A program made the position numbers and the translations under genes. Source: Acridotheres tristis (taxonomy: Eukaryota; Chordata; Aves; Passeriformes; Sturnidae). Taken from it: a stretch of 64,000 bases of DNA. The stretch is taken from contig CM072885.1 in the NCBI GenBank assembly GCA_037013685.1, positions 24,045,263 to 24,109,262 on the forward strand, written 5' to 3'. The notes under the pieces were generated by a model that ran no database searches, was not told where the DNA came from, and saw nothing but the letters and a program-made list of their open reading frames with translations. Shown one piece after another: positions 50,069 through 62,091 of this stretch (position 1 is its first letter; every line of letters begins with the position of its first letter).

Positions 50069-52700
50069 ATATTGGCTTGATTGATTATATTAGCTCTTTT
50101 CTCTCACTGGCTGGAATTGTCTGTTTGAAGTGTAGCAACATAAAAACATTTTCAAGCACTAGTGAAAAGTAGCAGCCAAACCAAATAGAAACTCTCATAT
50201 TATCTGTGACTCTCTCTGTGTGAAACTGAAGGGTCTTCTCATGGGCTCTGAAGTAGCGCTTTGCAGCCTCCACAGCAATAGAGTAGATATACTGACAGCC
50301 AGATTAGAGGAGGAGATGGGATAATCTCAAACCCTTGTGTTTCTCTAGCTGAAACACAGTTGCAAATAAATAAATTCTTGCATTAAACTGAGGGTGAATG
50401 CAGAGTTTTAGGCTTGCAAGGAAAGTAAGAAAAAAAATCAGTGTAGTATACAAATGAAGAACCAGAGCACAATAAATTTTTTTGCAGAAAAGAATTATAA
50501 TATAGAAAATATAAATTAAACAAGAGAAGAATGAGAACATAGTGAAGAAAAAAAGATGAGGAAACATTCATTTTACTGCAGAGATGATACAAGGCTTCTG
50601 ATATAAGTGAAAACAGATTTTTATTTGTAAAATTTTGGAATATATCAGTAGTGTCAATGCTGCTGTTATTCTGATATAAATCATTATGGAGGTTAGTCCC
50701 TTAAATCCTAACTCAATGTATATTAAAGTTATTCAGAAACTTTACTTGAAGTGACATCTGGATTAAAGTATCTCAATACATAAACTGCACTAAGGCAAAA
50801 ATAAAAAGTAAAAAAATATGATTTGCTTAAGAAGCTGGGGAATCTCTCTGGGCTGAAAGAGATAAAGAAATAAAAAGAAAATTATGTAATTTGTCTTTGG
50901 CCGGAAAGGAACAAGTGAAATGACACCAATTTATCTTGAAAGAAACAAAAATGGAAGTAGGAGAAAGCATGAAAAGGCAAGAACAAGAACTCTGACTAAA
51001 ACTCTTTCAGTTTTTCCCTAGGGTAAAAATAAATTGCTCAATAAACACATTTAAACATTCACATCTTTTTGCAAAGAAGGAAATAATCTTAATTTCACAG
51101 ATAAGTGAACAGAGGGGATGCAGGCTCAAGCAAGGGAGCCATTGATGCTTTAGGATGTCTCCCACCAAGAATAAAATTTTCCAAATCCTGTTTATCTGCT
51201 GTCTTATCCTGGAGGGTCAAAGCTGACGGTGCTGATGTTGTGCTTGCAGTATGCCCAGAAGCTCCCCAAGGCTGAGCACAAGCAAGCCTTGCTGGGATTA
51301 AAGGAGGGGTGGGTGCTCTTCTGATGGCCTTGTCCCCAGAACTGCATCCCTCAGAAGTCCTCAGACATCCTTCTTTGTCAGAGAGCCAAGTGCTGCCCAA
51401 GACTCCGAAGGAACATTTGCTGCTGGCTCCTCATTTTTTTTCCTGTAGTTCAAAGACTGTCAGGCTGCAGGAAAAGCCAGACCTAGGTCTCATCGGAATC
51501 CACACCTGTCTCAGCTTGGCAGGGACCAAGCTGTGCAGTGTCCTGACAGGCCCTTTTTATTTGTCCACATCAGAACTGTTGTTCTCCTTTGCTGGAAATT
51601 ATTAAATATTCATCAGACTTAAGAGAGGGAAGAAGAAGTGTATGGATTTGCTCTCTCTCTGACCAAATAATTTAGACTCTAAACTCTAGTAAGGGAAATT
51701 TGGATTCCTGTTTCTGCTCCAGACAATGATTTCAGTTTTTGTTTCCCACATTTTCTATTCAATTTCTAGATATCGTATTTTCTGCAACTTTTATTTGTCT
51801 ATCTCAACTGCTGAATATCGGGCCCAGGAATTAATGGGAAAAAAATTTCATCGTTTATTCTGTCATCATATATCTGATCTAAACCCACTGAAATCAGACT
51901 TGATGTGTCTATCTGCTTGCTAAATTAGTTTATCCAGCTGCAGCCAACGATGATGCAGTCAACCAGAGGAAGCCAGTAAATCTGAGTTAACACAGTGTGC
52001 TTAACATGTTTTTCCTCTCTGCTGGCTTACTGCCTATCAGTCAGAAAAAAAGCATTCTTCTGGGTCTGAATACACTGTTTCTTTTGTTTTTATCTATGTG
52101 AGCTCATACCACAATAAGAAGTTAATAATTATATATGATGTACTGCTTTGGTTCTAAATCTATTATTAAATAACATTTTTTAAAAGGCAAAAAAGCCTCA
52201 AAAACAAACTCAGAAATGATTACCAAAGCTTCCCTTTGCTTCCAAGAGTAGGCTGTCAACCCTGAGAAGTACTCATCAGATGTTTAAAGTTTGGACAAAG
52301 TGACTCTAGCAGATCAGTCTTCCTGAAAATCTTTAATTAGAATATATATTTAGAAGACCACAGTGTCATGGTTATTGATAGGAGAACCTTGCTCTTTGAG
52401 AGGCACTGTCTCAGACATTCTTAACAGCGACCACAAAATGTTTGTTTTGCACATTCTGGTCGAGTATGGAGGATGTGACAAGCAGCATAGGCACTGGTAT
52501 TTTAAAGAAAACAAACTCTCTCCTGCTCTTTTTTATTTACCACCCTTACACCCACAGTCTGTGAACAGCTTTAAGATTCAGTATGGGAGAACTTCTTGTT
52601 AGAATCAGGCCTATAACAGTTTTGTTCATTCTGTCAAAGCCCTACATATTAGAAATTTGCTGACTGATATTCAGCAATCTTGAAAGATAGATGCAAAGAG
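50069..52700. other. Unique sequence, no gene seen
   Basis: No exon or mobile element recognised. The 50390-50580 stretch is A-rich and produces Phe/Leu-rich minus-strand frames that are composition artefacts. Confidence 0.5.
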
Positions 52701-52880
52701 TCGTAAATACATGGCTGGAAGGGACCTGGTAAAGATGTCTAATCCAATTGCTTGCCACAAGGCAAGATCAAATGCAGCAAAAGTATTTCTGACAGATATT
52801 TATCCAGTCTATTCATAGGAATGTCAGTGATGGATGTTGTAGAGTGTCTCAAGAAAAAATGTTCTCAAGACAAAGAAGAA
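52701..52880 (-). mobile_element. Old CR1/L3-like LINE fragment
   Basis: ATGGCTGGAAGGGACCTGGT, then ATGTCTAATCCAATTGCTTG, TATTTATCCAGTCTATTCAT and AATGTCAGTGATGGATGTTG follow the general CR1/L3 3' pattern in inverted orientation, but with high divergence. Family assignment is tentative and the right edge is approximate. Confidence 0.65.
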
Positions 52881-55800
52881 AGTTTCAAAATGCAGCCTTA
52901 TGTTCTAGGACTAGGAGCTAAATGATGGCTGTTTGGCAACTTTGTTATACTGGTTCTTACCTTCGTTTACATTAATATACGTATCATCCATAGGATGTGG
53001 AAATTATACCTCCTGCACGATATACTGGCGATTGGGACTGTGTGAGGTGACTGGAGATGTATATGGTGAATCATCTGCTGAATAATTTTAAGATAACTGC
53101 TCTTATGAAATCTGAAACCTTGCTATGTGGTTTAAGGATAACTGTCTTAAGGATGCTATCTTTAGCCATAATAAGAACACATGTTGGCATCTTCAAATAT
53201 GTCCAAGTGTTTTGATCACAAATGCCATTAAAAGCTAGGACACTTTGCATTCACAAAGTTGCATGCACACTTTAGAAAGGAGCACACATCACTCTGCCAT
53301 TTAATGAAAAAAGGTTATTATTGAAGTGCTGTTAAACCACAGTGCTGTTAGCTTAGAATTCTTAAGTATTTGCTGAAAATGTGGTGTTACCTTAAAGTGA
53401 GTATGCTCATGAAATTAAGTCAAACAAATATATCACAGTTTGATGTATACGTGGACTTGACCACATTTTTTCATTCGTCTGCCTTCTAATACCTACTTGG
53501 CTTTGTGCATATTTGAAAGTAGAAAAAGAAGATAAAGATTCAGCTTATCTTTCCTTTCTGGGAAGGGAAACCAGTCTGAGACACAATTTAAATATAAAAT
53601 TAATAACTTCTACAGGACTTTTTCCAAAATATTTTAATTCTTCAGACCGTTTGTTTAGATTATTTATGAAGTCAAAATCTCCATTCTTTTAAACTCTCTG
53701 GGGATCTGCAGCATTATGAACGTTTGTAACTAATGGCTAAGCTTAAACCAGAAATTATTCAAAAGGCCTATGTGCTTAAAATTAGGGAACCACACTGAAT
53801 ATCTAGATAAATAAATATTTTTTGGGTTTCCATGTTGAAAATGAACAGCAACACTTTTTTGAAATTACTATCAATACATGAGATGCACTCTCATTCACAG
53901 TCTTTTTGGAAAATTACAGGTTTCTAAGTTTTAAAGGATTCAAAAATATAAAATATGCATAAAATAAATGTATGAATTTAGGTATTACCTTGACTCTTGC
54001 TAAACATAATAAAAAATTCTTTAAATTAATAATATTTCCCATAACTATAACCATTATTTTTTAGCCATACCATAACAATTATGTTTTTGTTTGGTGTATT
54101 ACAAAATACTTCTATTGTTTGATCCAGTACAGGAGAGAGTTGTGCTCTTCAAACCTCCTGTTTGTATTTTGCTGTACCATTCTTCACCACTAATAAAATC
54201 ACAGTATTTGTAGGAACCACAGGAGAATTCAGGTGCGTCAAGGGCAGTCAGAAGGATGAAACACTAACGTCTCTGGTGTACAAAACCCTGGGCTGAGAAA
54301 TGAGAGAAGAAAGGCAGACTCATTGGAAAAGAGCATTATCGATACTCTCGTTACTGGAAAATATTCAACATTTTTCATTCACTGAAAAGAGACACTAAAT
54401 AATTTCTGTTGCACAGTCCTGGTTTGCTTATAAGTTACTTTCCAAGACATGACACTAGCAAGATAAAGTGAATTTGAGGGTCTCTCCTACAATCCCCTAA
54501 TAAAATAGCAAGTACAGCCATCCAAGAAATGTTGATTTTTTTGATTGTCATTTTAATTCTCCACAGTGTCACAAGCAATATATGTTCCTCAATGAATCAT
54601 GTCCTTCTCGAAGAAAATATTTTATTTAAGTGGACATATGTATTCGTAAGATACCTTCTTTTCATACAGAAGTCCTAGATCACAAAATCCCTAATTCTTA
54701 AATGTCAGTTATTTTTTTGAGCTAAAGACCTAGATCTTTGAAACTAAGTTGTGCAGGCATCTTAAGTTCTGCTTTCTCTGGTGGAAGCCTGCATAACTTG
54801 CATAACATTTAATCAAAAGTTTTTTAGCCCTCCTGATAACCATCTTTGGGGCACTCTAATAATAAAATAGAAACAACAGCTATCACTGAAGTTTGATCTG
54901 GACAGGCACAGCAGAATTTCTGTGTAATATAAGAAGGTTAGCCCATTTGTTATCTTTGTAACAGAAGGGCAGCCTTTTAATCTGCCAGGTAAATATGTTG
55001 GCAAGAGTTTTAGTTGAAGAGACATCACATTTTCTTCAGAATAAAATAAGCTTCTATCATGCTAAAATCTGCAGTATAGATGGCTACAAAATGTGTGTTT
55101 TTTGAACAATTACAAGAGTGAAAGAGAGCTCCATTCTGTGGATAGTAGGACTGAGCTCCAGCTTGCAATCAGGGGTCAGCTCTTTGCCTCCCAGTGCTCC
55201 CTCTTCCATGTCACTCAGTAGGAGCACAAGTTTACTTAGATGAGACCAAAGCACTGAATTATAGAAAAGGGAACTGTCTTGTTGAAGGAGAAACCATTAA
55301 AGATGTGGTGTTATTCAGGTTCTCACCTTGCACAGTTTCACTGGGCTTTAAATACTTTTGAATGCATTTAAACTGATTTTCCAAAGGAGCTCTGTCTTAG
55401 AGTCTCAGTTCTTTTTTACCTTTTTGGTCTTGGAAACTCTTGCACTTACTCTAATTTTTTGTGCCTTCATCATTGCTTCCTCTGTGTGAAACTATTTCAG
55501 GAGTATGCCACACATAGCCACAAACACTAACAAGTGCCATATTATCTTTCCTTTATATCTAACTCTCTTCCAAAGCAGCTGCAGTGTCATAAGTGATCAG
55601 GGACATTTCATTGCTATAACAGTATAATAAACAGTTGGGAAATATTGAACTTTTCTTTGCAGTGATTGTATTCTTCTGTTTTATACTTGCTAAAGGGACT
55701 TAGTAATGCTGATAATACTGATTTAAGAGGGCTGAGATTAATTTAAATATAATCTTGTTCTAAGGAGGCGTCCCAAGTGTTATTCAAAATTGAAGGGGAT

Positions 55801-58800
55801 TTGGGGTAAAGGAGACATTTAGGGAGAAGCCAGTGAAAAGTAACTGAAGATTTTAATTTTTTTTCTTGTGTAGCATAGCAAAAGCAAGAAAACAGAAATG
55901 AACTAATTGTGGGACTTTTTCTAGCAGGCACTACATTAAGCCCACTGTAATTCAGATATAAACTCCTCTCTGTGGAGGACAAGACTTACCTTTTAGTACC
56001 TTTTTCAGGCTACCTGCAGTGTTTCACATTGCACAGTGGTTGCTTTATTAAAAGGAATCCTCAAAGTAGTTTCTGAGAAATGCATGAGAGCTTATGTAGT
56101 CATACACTACAGGCTGTTCCACTGAGAGATTAGCAACTATCCTTCAGGCATCTATTTTAACAGCACTTTCCAGAGAACCCAGCCCCTTAGAAAATATATT
56201 TTATTCATGGATGATCATGTTTCCATGTTTTAAATATTTATGGAACTCATAGTCCAACGTGGTCCTTACTGTAGTGTATGATACAAGTATTTAATGAGAA
56301 AGTGTGGACATATTTATATAAAAATAATATCTAGTCTTTCCTTGGAATAGTTTTGGATTTCTCTACTGAGTAAAGTGCAGTGATTACACTGATTATTTTG
56401 TCTGTTTCATTCTACTTTTTATCCTTCATTTTGTCTTTGATTAATTTTCAGCACCACAAAATTATCAAGAGAGCATTCTGGTTAAAAGAGGCTTTAATAT
56501 GCTTACAAAATGCTATTTTTTGTGTCTGCAAGTATTTCTCAGGATACATGAATGGAACCAGTTGGTCCTTTCTTATAAGTACAAGATTCCTTCAGGAACA
56601 TCACATATTTTCATATATTCAGAAAGACAATCCAAAACAGGCACTCTGGATTTTCAGTTTGCAGACATACACAATCAATATACCTAATTAATTCTTCATT
56701 AACCTTTGTGCTGGAGAGGCAGATACCCAATGAATATAAAATAGAAAGAAAGGAGCTATACATATACAGAAATTTAACTTTCTAATTACATTTTGCAACA
56801 ACCAGACAACTGAGATAGGCTTTTGAGTGGATGCAAAAATAGATATTTCAATATAAGCAGGAACTAGTAAGACTGACTTTTTCAGTCCAAAGAGGGAAAG
56901 ATATATTTGAAATTAAGAGGATTTCAACTTCATCAAGAGTCAACAAGAATTCAGCTTGTAATATAGACAGAGTCAAGGTTAAGGAAACTCCCAAACTGTT
57001 GGAATGAATATAAGTAATATGTTATAATGATGAATTATGGGAAAGAAAGCTAAAGTGGTCACTTTTATTATCTGAGGAGCTATACCAAAAAACTTTAAAT
57101 GTTGGACAGGATGAACAGCAAAAAGGAGTCAGTTTCTCATATCTGGTTTATGGGACCAAGAGATGGAGAAACAGTGACAGCAGAGAACATAGTTTATAAT
57201 TGATGCCTTCTTAACCTCCCCCCTTCACACTTTCGTTTATTCTACCCTGCGAATGTGTCAAAGCTTTGTGAACATCCAAAGACAGCCTGTAGGGGAAGGT
57301 GCAAGACAGAAAAGAAAGATCTTGAGTAGAGTAATAAATCATAATGCTGCCCTTGAAAAAAACAAACCAGTAGGTATTTCCTTATTTAATAGATATTTGC
57401 ATATTGGTCAAAGTCAAGGGGAAAAGAATGGAGAAAGTTGCCTATGTTGCAGAAAAAAGTCCCATCTGCCTGTCTTGCTCATGTCTATTCCTCTCATTTT
57501 CCCACACACTGGAAAATACACTTCTTCATGTAGATCCTTTTTGGATGATCTTTACAGGGATTAAAATTTTGCACACAAACCAACCTCATCTTATGAAGAA
57601 TGAAATTTTATCTAGTCAACAGGAATTAGACAGTTATAAATTTTTCAAGCTCTTGTTGACATGTATAGTGGGTTTCATAATTTCATTAGAGGAACAGAAA
57701 GCTAAACAGAGGAAGAGAGAATTTTGACCTTTCCTTCATATATATATATATTTCTCTTTCTAGAAGATGTAATCTAAATACCAGTTAAACTAGCAGCTGA
57801 ATATTTTTTACAAAAATTGCACCAGCTGTGAAGGTTTGCAGTCACATCATTAGGATTAACTTGTGATCTAAATGCTATCTTGCAGCTCAGTTATCTGCTA
57901 CTAAATATTGGATGCTTCTCTGTGGAAACCATTTTATTACTTGCCTAAATATTTCATTCAGAACACTCATCTGAACAACTGACTATTGGATAACACAGAA
58001 AGAGCCCGGAAATACCCAATGGAAAAAAACAAATCAAAACAAAACAAAAGAAAAATATGACTGTAGGTCATCATGCAGCCAAAGATTTATGACCTTTTTG
58101 AATCTCCAGTATTTAGAACAAAGTAGAACAAATGAAGAAAAATTAGGGCTGAAAGATATCTGACAAGATATACTGACAGGGTGTGATCACCACATGTAAC
58201 AGTTGTTACCTGTTTGATAATGATACATGTTGGATAATTTCACCCTGTGAGAGCAGTGGAGCAGCAACAATGGTGATAGACATTTCCAACTTTAGTGTCC
58301 CATTTTTTTCCATTAATATGGAGGGGTGGTCTGCAGGCAATGGAATCAGTGCAGAATATCAGCTGAACCAGTTAACTAACTTCTTGGAAGGGCTCACCAG
58401 AAGGTTCCATATGTTGTTGTGCTGTCCCCAGCTGCAGAGTTGGAGCAATAGCAATGACATTGCCCAGTGCAACGAACACATATATGGAATATTATCCACC
58501 ACTCTCCAACCTCAAATGGGAAAAAGTAAAGGTTGATTATTTCCACTCTAGTCTGTTCAAGTTCTTACAATGGGTATGTAGCACATCCTGGTCCATCCAT
58601 TCAATTCTAGGTGACTCAAACAGCAGATACTATGAGACACAACTATTGTCTAAGGAATTGTTTTTACAGAGAAAATTATTGATACAGAAGTAAATAAGAC
58701 TTCATTGACCAGAAAGGAAAAGAAGTCCTCATTCATAAGCATTTTCAAAGATAAATCTCTTCTTATTTACCTTTCTTAAGGAAGTTTGCTCTAGTAAAAT

Positions 58801-60954
58801 ATTTTTGTTGCCTTGTCTCTAACCCTACATTAATTTATCAGCTCTTCCTAATCATTCAGTCACTGCCAGTTTTAGGGCTATTTGCTCATGGAAGATAAAA
58901 AAAAATTAGGATTTTTGGTCTTAATTAATTGTAATTGGTTCCACTGCAATTTCCTCATGCAAAGTTTTGCAGCCTGTGAGCCCTTCTCCTCTCTTGTATA
59001 TAAAAATAACAGCAGGAAATATTGACACTTGTTTTGGATCATGAAGCTTGGACAACAGTGAGTTGTACCCACTCTATCAACAAAATCAAGAGAGCTGGAT
59101 TTGGGGCCATGCCCATCTGTATCTTCTCTGTTTTCCTTTCATTCAATCAAAGCAGAACTAACCAAATAATTCCCTATCATCTGAACTGCTATGCAACATG
59201 CAATATAGTTATTTGTACCAGATCAAGTTCACTTCTGCCACCTGAAGAAAAATGATGACTGGTACAATGCTGTGTAAGTTCAGATCCATATAACTGAAAT
59301 TCTGCTATGCATTGGCCTGAAAATTTGACCTATGAAGTAGGCACAGAAACTGTTTGCTTCCAAGACAACCACATTAAACAAGCACAATGGCTTTTCAAAT
59401 TTTATTGAATGCAGCTATTATCTATTTAATGGGGTTTCAGATATGTTGGGTATCCGCAAGTGTAAATGAGACAGTCAAAACACTCAAAGGCTTTAAGTAT
59501 TGTACTTATACAGGCTACTTATTATCTGCATTTTCATTATTTCTCTGAATCATTGTCAACAACAATAATAATAGTGGCAGTATTAATAATCTCTCTGGGA
59601 ATCATTCACTGATGTTCTTTATGTGGCTAATTGTGAGAACACAAAATAAATCCTACTTCTGGCATATCTGCCAGCAGTGTCTGTTTACATCTGAAACTGT
59701 GAATGCATGTTGGATCTGTCAACAATAGCTGCCTTGGAGAATACGTTTTACATAAACAATGAAGGAAAATGGCCTGAAAGGCATGAAAAGATACTTAATC
59801 TTTGTGCAATAGATGGGTCAATAACAGGGTATGGTTTGAATCATGTCTTACTCATTATTTTTATTCCATCTAAAAAGCTGAAAAATTCGGAGATGCCAAA
59901 CTGTTATATGTATCTTTTTTTAAAAATGAGAGCTTATTCCACATTGAAACTGGGAAAGCAGGTACACTGAGGTAGAAATACCCTTCTCAATCTCTTCCTC
60001 ATACTACTGGAGAAGTGAGAAAGCATTTTTGTGTGGCAGAGCTGCCAGCTGGGGTTGCCATGCAGCAGTCAGGCAGCATTGTCATTATACAGACAGAAAG
60101 CTGCTTGGTAGTCCCTCCATTACCTGTCCATTAGATCCACTTTGGAAGCTGACTTCATGGATTTTTTCCTGCTGTGAATATAGCAGTAGGTATGCAGGAG
60201 AGAAATAGTTTAATTCATAGCCACCAGATGGGAAAGGAGATGTTCAGGGCATTCAAAGTAACACAGAAACGAGAATCTGAAGCACAATGTAGCACTAAGT
60301 TGTTACCTGTTGGATGTTATCGATCTAAATTGCACTTCGTTACACTGATCCAATTGCAAGCCACCTCCGATTTCCAGCTGGATACAAATATTTTCAGCGC
60401 TATTATTGTTTCACCATCAAAATTAAATGCCCTGTTTGACACCTCTTCCCCCTATTTCTTTTTTTTTTTTCCAGTTACGACAAAACAATGACAGGCTACA
60501 TTATATATTCATCTAAAAGAAAAACAGGTTTCCATTCAGGAGGCTCTTTATCCTTTGAATTAGGGCTCTTTCTTACAAATAGCCCCTTCTAGCAAACTTC
60601 AGTGTCTGGTGTGTATTTGTAGGCTAAAGCACTTTCTCCTAATTTAGATTTCACCTGGCTCACAAGATGGATAATGCTCCCAGGGGCAAATCCTCCCTGA
60701 TCTACATGGTTGGGTGCCGACAACCACATTTATGGAAGGGACAGAATGCTGGTCAGACAAAGTTAAAGTGAGAGGAATATTTTGAGTGATTTCTAATGAA
60801 TTTTCTGTTTAAAGTTGGAACTTGTGTTTGATTCTGAAAATGCTTTAGCTTATAATGGTTCTCTCTAGAAATAATGTAAGAGTTCCTCTAAAATCAGCAT
60901 TTTAATCTCCACTCTTGCTTTTCATGACAAGTAACCATAAGGTGAAAAGCTAAG
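52881..60954. other. Unique sequence, no gene seen
   Basis: About 8 kb without a recognisable mobile element. Minor simple repeats are present: (TA)n near 57740 and A-rich (AAAAC)n at 58023-58056. The largest frames (117 codons at 58183-58536, 107 at 57404-57727) have no known motif and no supporting splice structure. A possible conserved element lies at about 60200-60450. Confidence 0.45.
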
Positions 60955-60988
60955 GTAACCTCAGAATGCCTGTAACCTCAGAATGTCT
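60955..60988. repeat. 17-bp tandem duplication
   Basis: Two adjacent copies, GTAACCTCAGAATGCCT and GTAACCTCAGAATGTCT, differ by one base. A small local duplication in unique sequence. Confidence 0.92.
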
Positions 60989-62049
60989 GATACCGGTCTT
61001 GCTACACCTTCTATTGCATTCCTTGAGACAAATGAAAAAAAAAAACTGTGAGACACCAACTGAGTTATGTGACTTCACCTCATGGAATAATATTTACTTA
61101 TTGTGTTACAGGGAAAAATCCATTTGAAAGTCGTGTTTCTTGTACTCCACTGTTGTATGTAAATGAATTCTGCATATTAAAATATGCATGTGGACATGTA
61201 ACAGAAAAAATCCATTAATTTAGGCTATATAACTAATACAGGTTTCCGAAATAAGTGACATGCTTACCATAGCCAGGCTGTCCTTCACCAACCATCTTCC
61301 TTCTGTCAGAGTATATCATCTACTTTGTACGGATTGCTGGCAGAGCCACATTGGAATAACACTATTCTGTTTATGATCCTTGGTGCATTCTAAAGAATCT
61401 TTGCATTATAGCTACAGAAAAGATCATGCATTCATTTCAGAAGGGAATCTCCCAACGGTCTCCTTTAGCTGTGTTCTGGTTCACGTCACAGAGCAGTCTC
61501 AAAGCAGAAAACCTGTGCTCCTTCTGGATGAAATTAAACTGGATGATGTGTCCAGGAGAAAATACAGTGCATCCCAGATGCTAATGGGATTTCAGTCTCA
61601 TGTACTTCTCTCCAGAGCTAATCTGAATGAGCTTCTCAAAAAACCTCATGGGGAAATGGAAGGACTGTGTGTGCAAAAGTAAAACTGATTGTTTGAAGAA
61701 GGTGTATTGAACAGACTAGATTCATAAAAGTGTAGGAGGATGTGCACACCATTTATTTCAGTGAGCTGTAAGATGCTAAACATCTCCCTGAATCTGGGCT
61801 GAAGCATTTGTAACCTCATGCTGCTGCTGTACAGGTTGATTCTCCAAAATTTCATAGCAACACAGAAGAGTAGCTGTTACATCTGTTACGCCACAGTGGT
61901 GAATGTGGTGCTGCCCTCTGGACCAACTCAGTGACACATTTTTTTTTTGTTCCTTTTTATGCCATTTACACAGAATCCCTTCAGAATCCTCCTTGAAACT
62001 AGTGTCAATCACTGTCTACAAGGGAAGGTGTACAAGCTGAAACTCTTAG
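60989..62049. other. Unique sequence, no gene seen
   Basis: No exon or mobile element recognised; frames are at most 100 codons. Confidence 0.5.
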
Positions 62050-62091
62050 AGACTGCTGATAACTCCTGATAGACTGCTGATAACTTCCTAT
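62050..62091. repeat. 21-bp tandem duplication
   Basis: AGACTGCTGATAACT followed by CCTGAT, then a second copy AGACTGCTGATAACT followed by TCCTAT. The first 15 bases of each copy are identical. Confidence 0.92.

Noticed and set aside
58183..58536. Plus-strand 117-codon frame, checked as a possible exon or small gene
   Set aside because: No family resemblance, no signal peptide, no splice or promoter context, and it overlaps another random frame.
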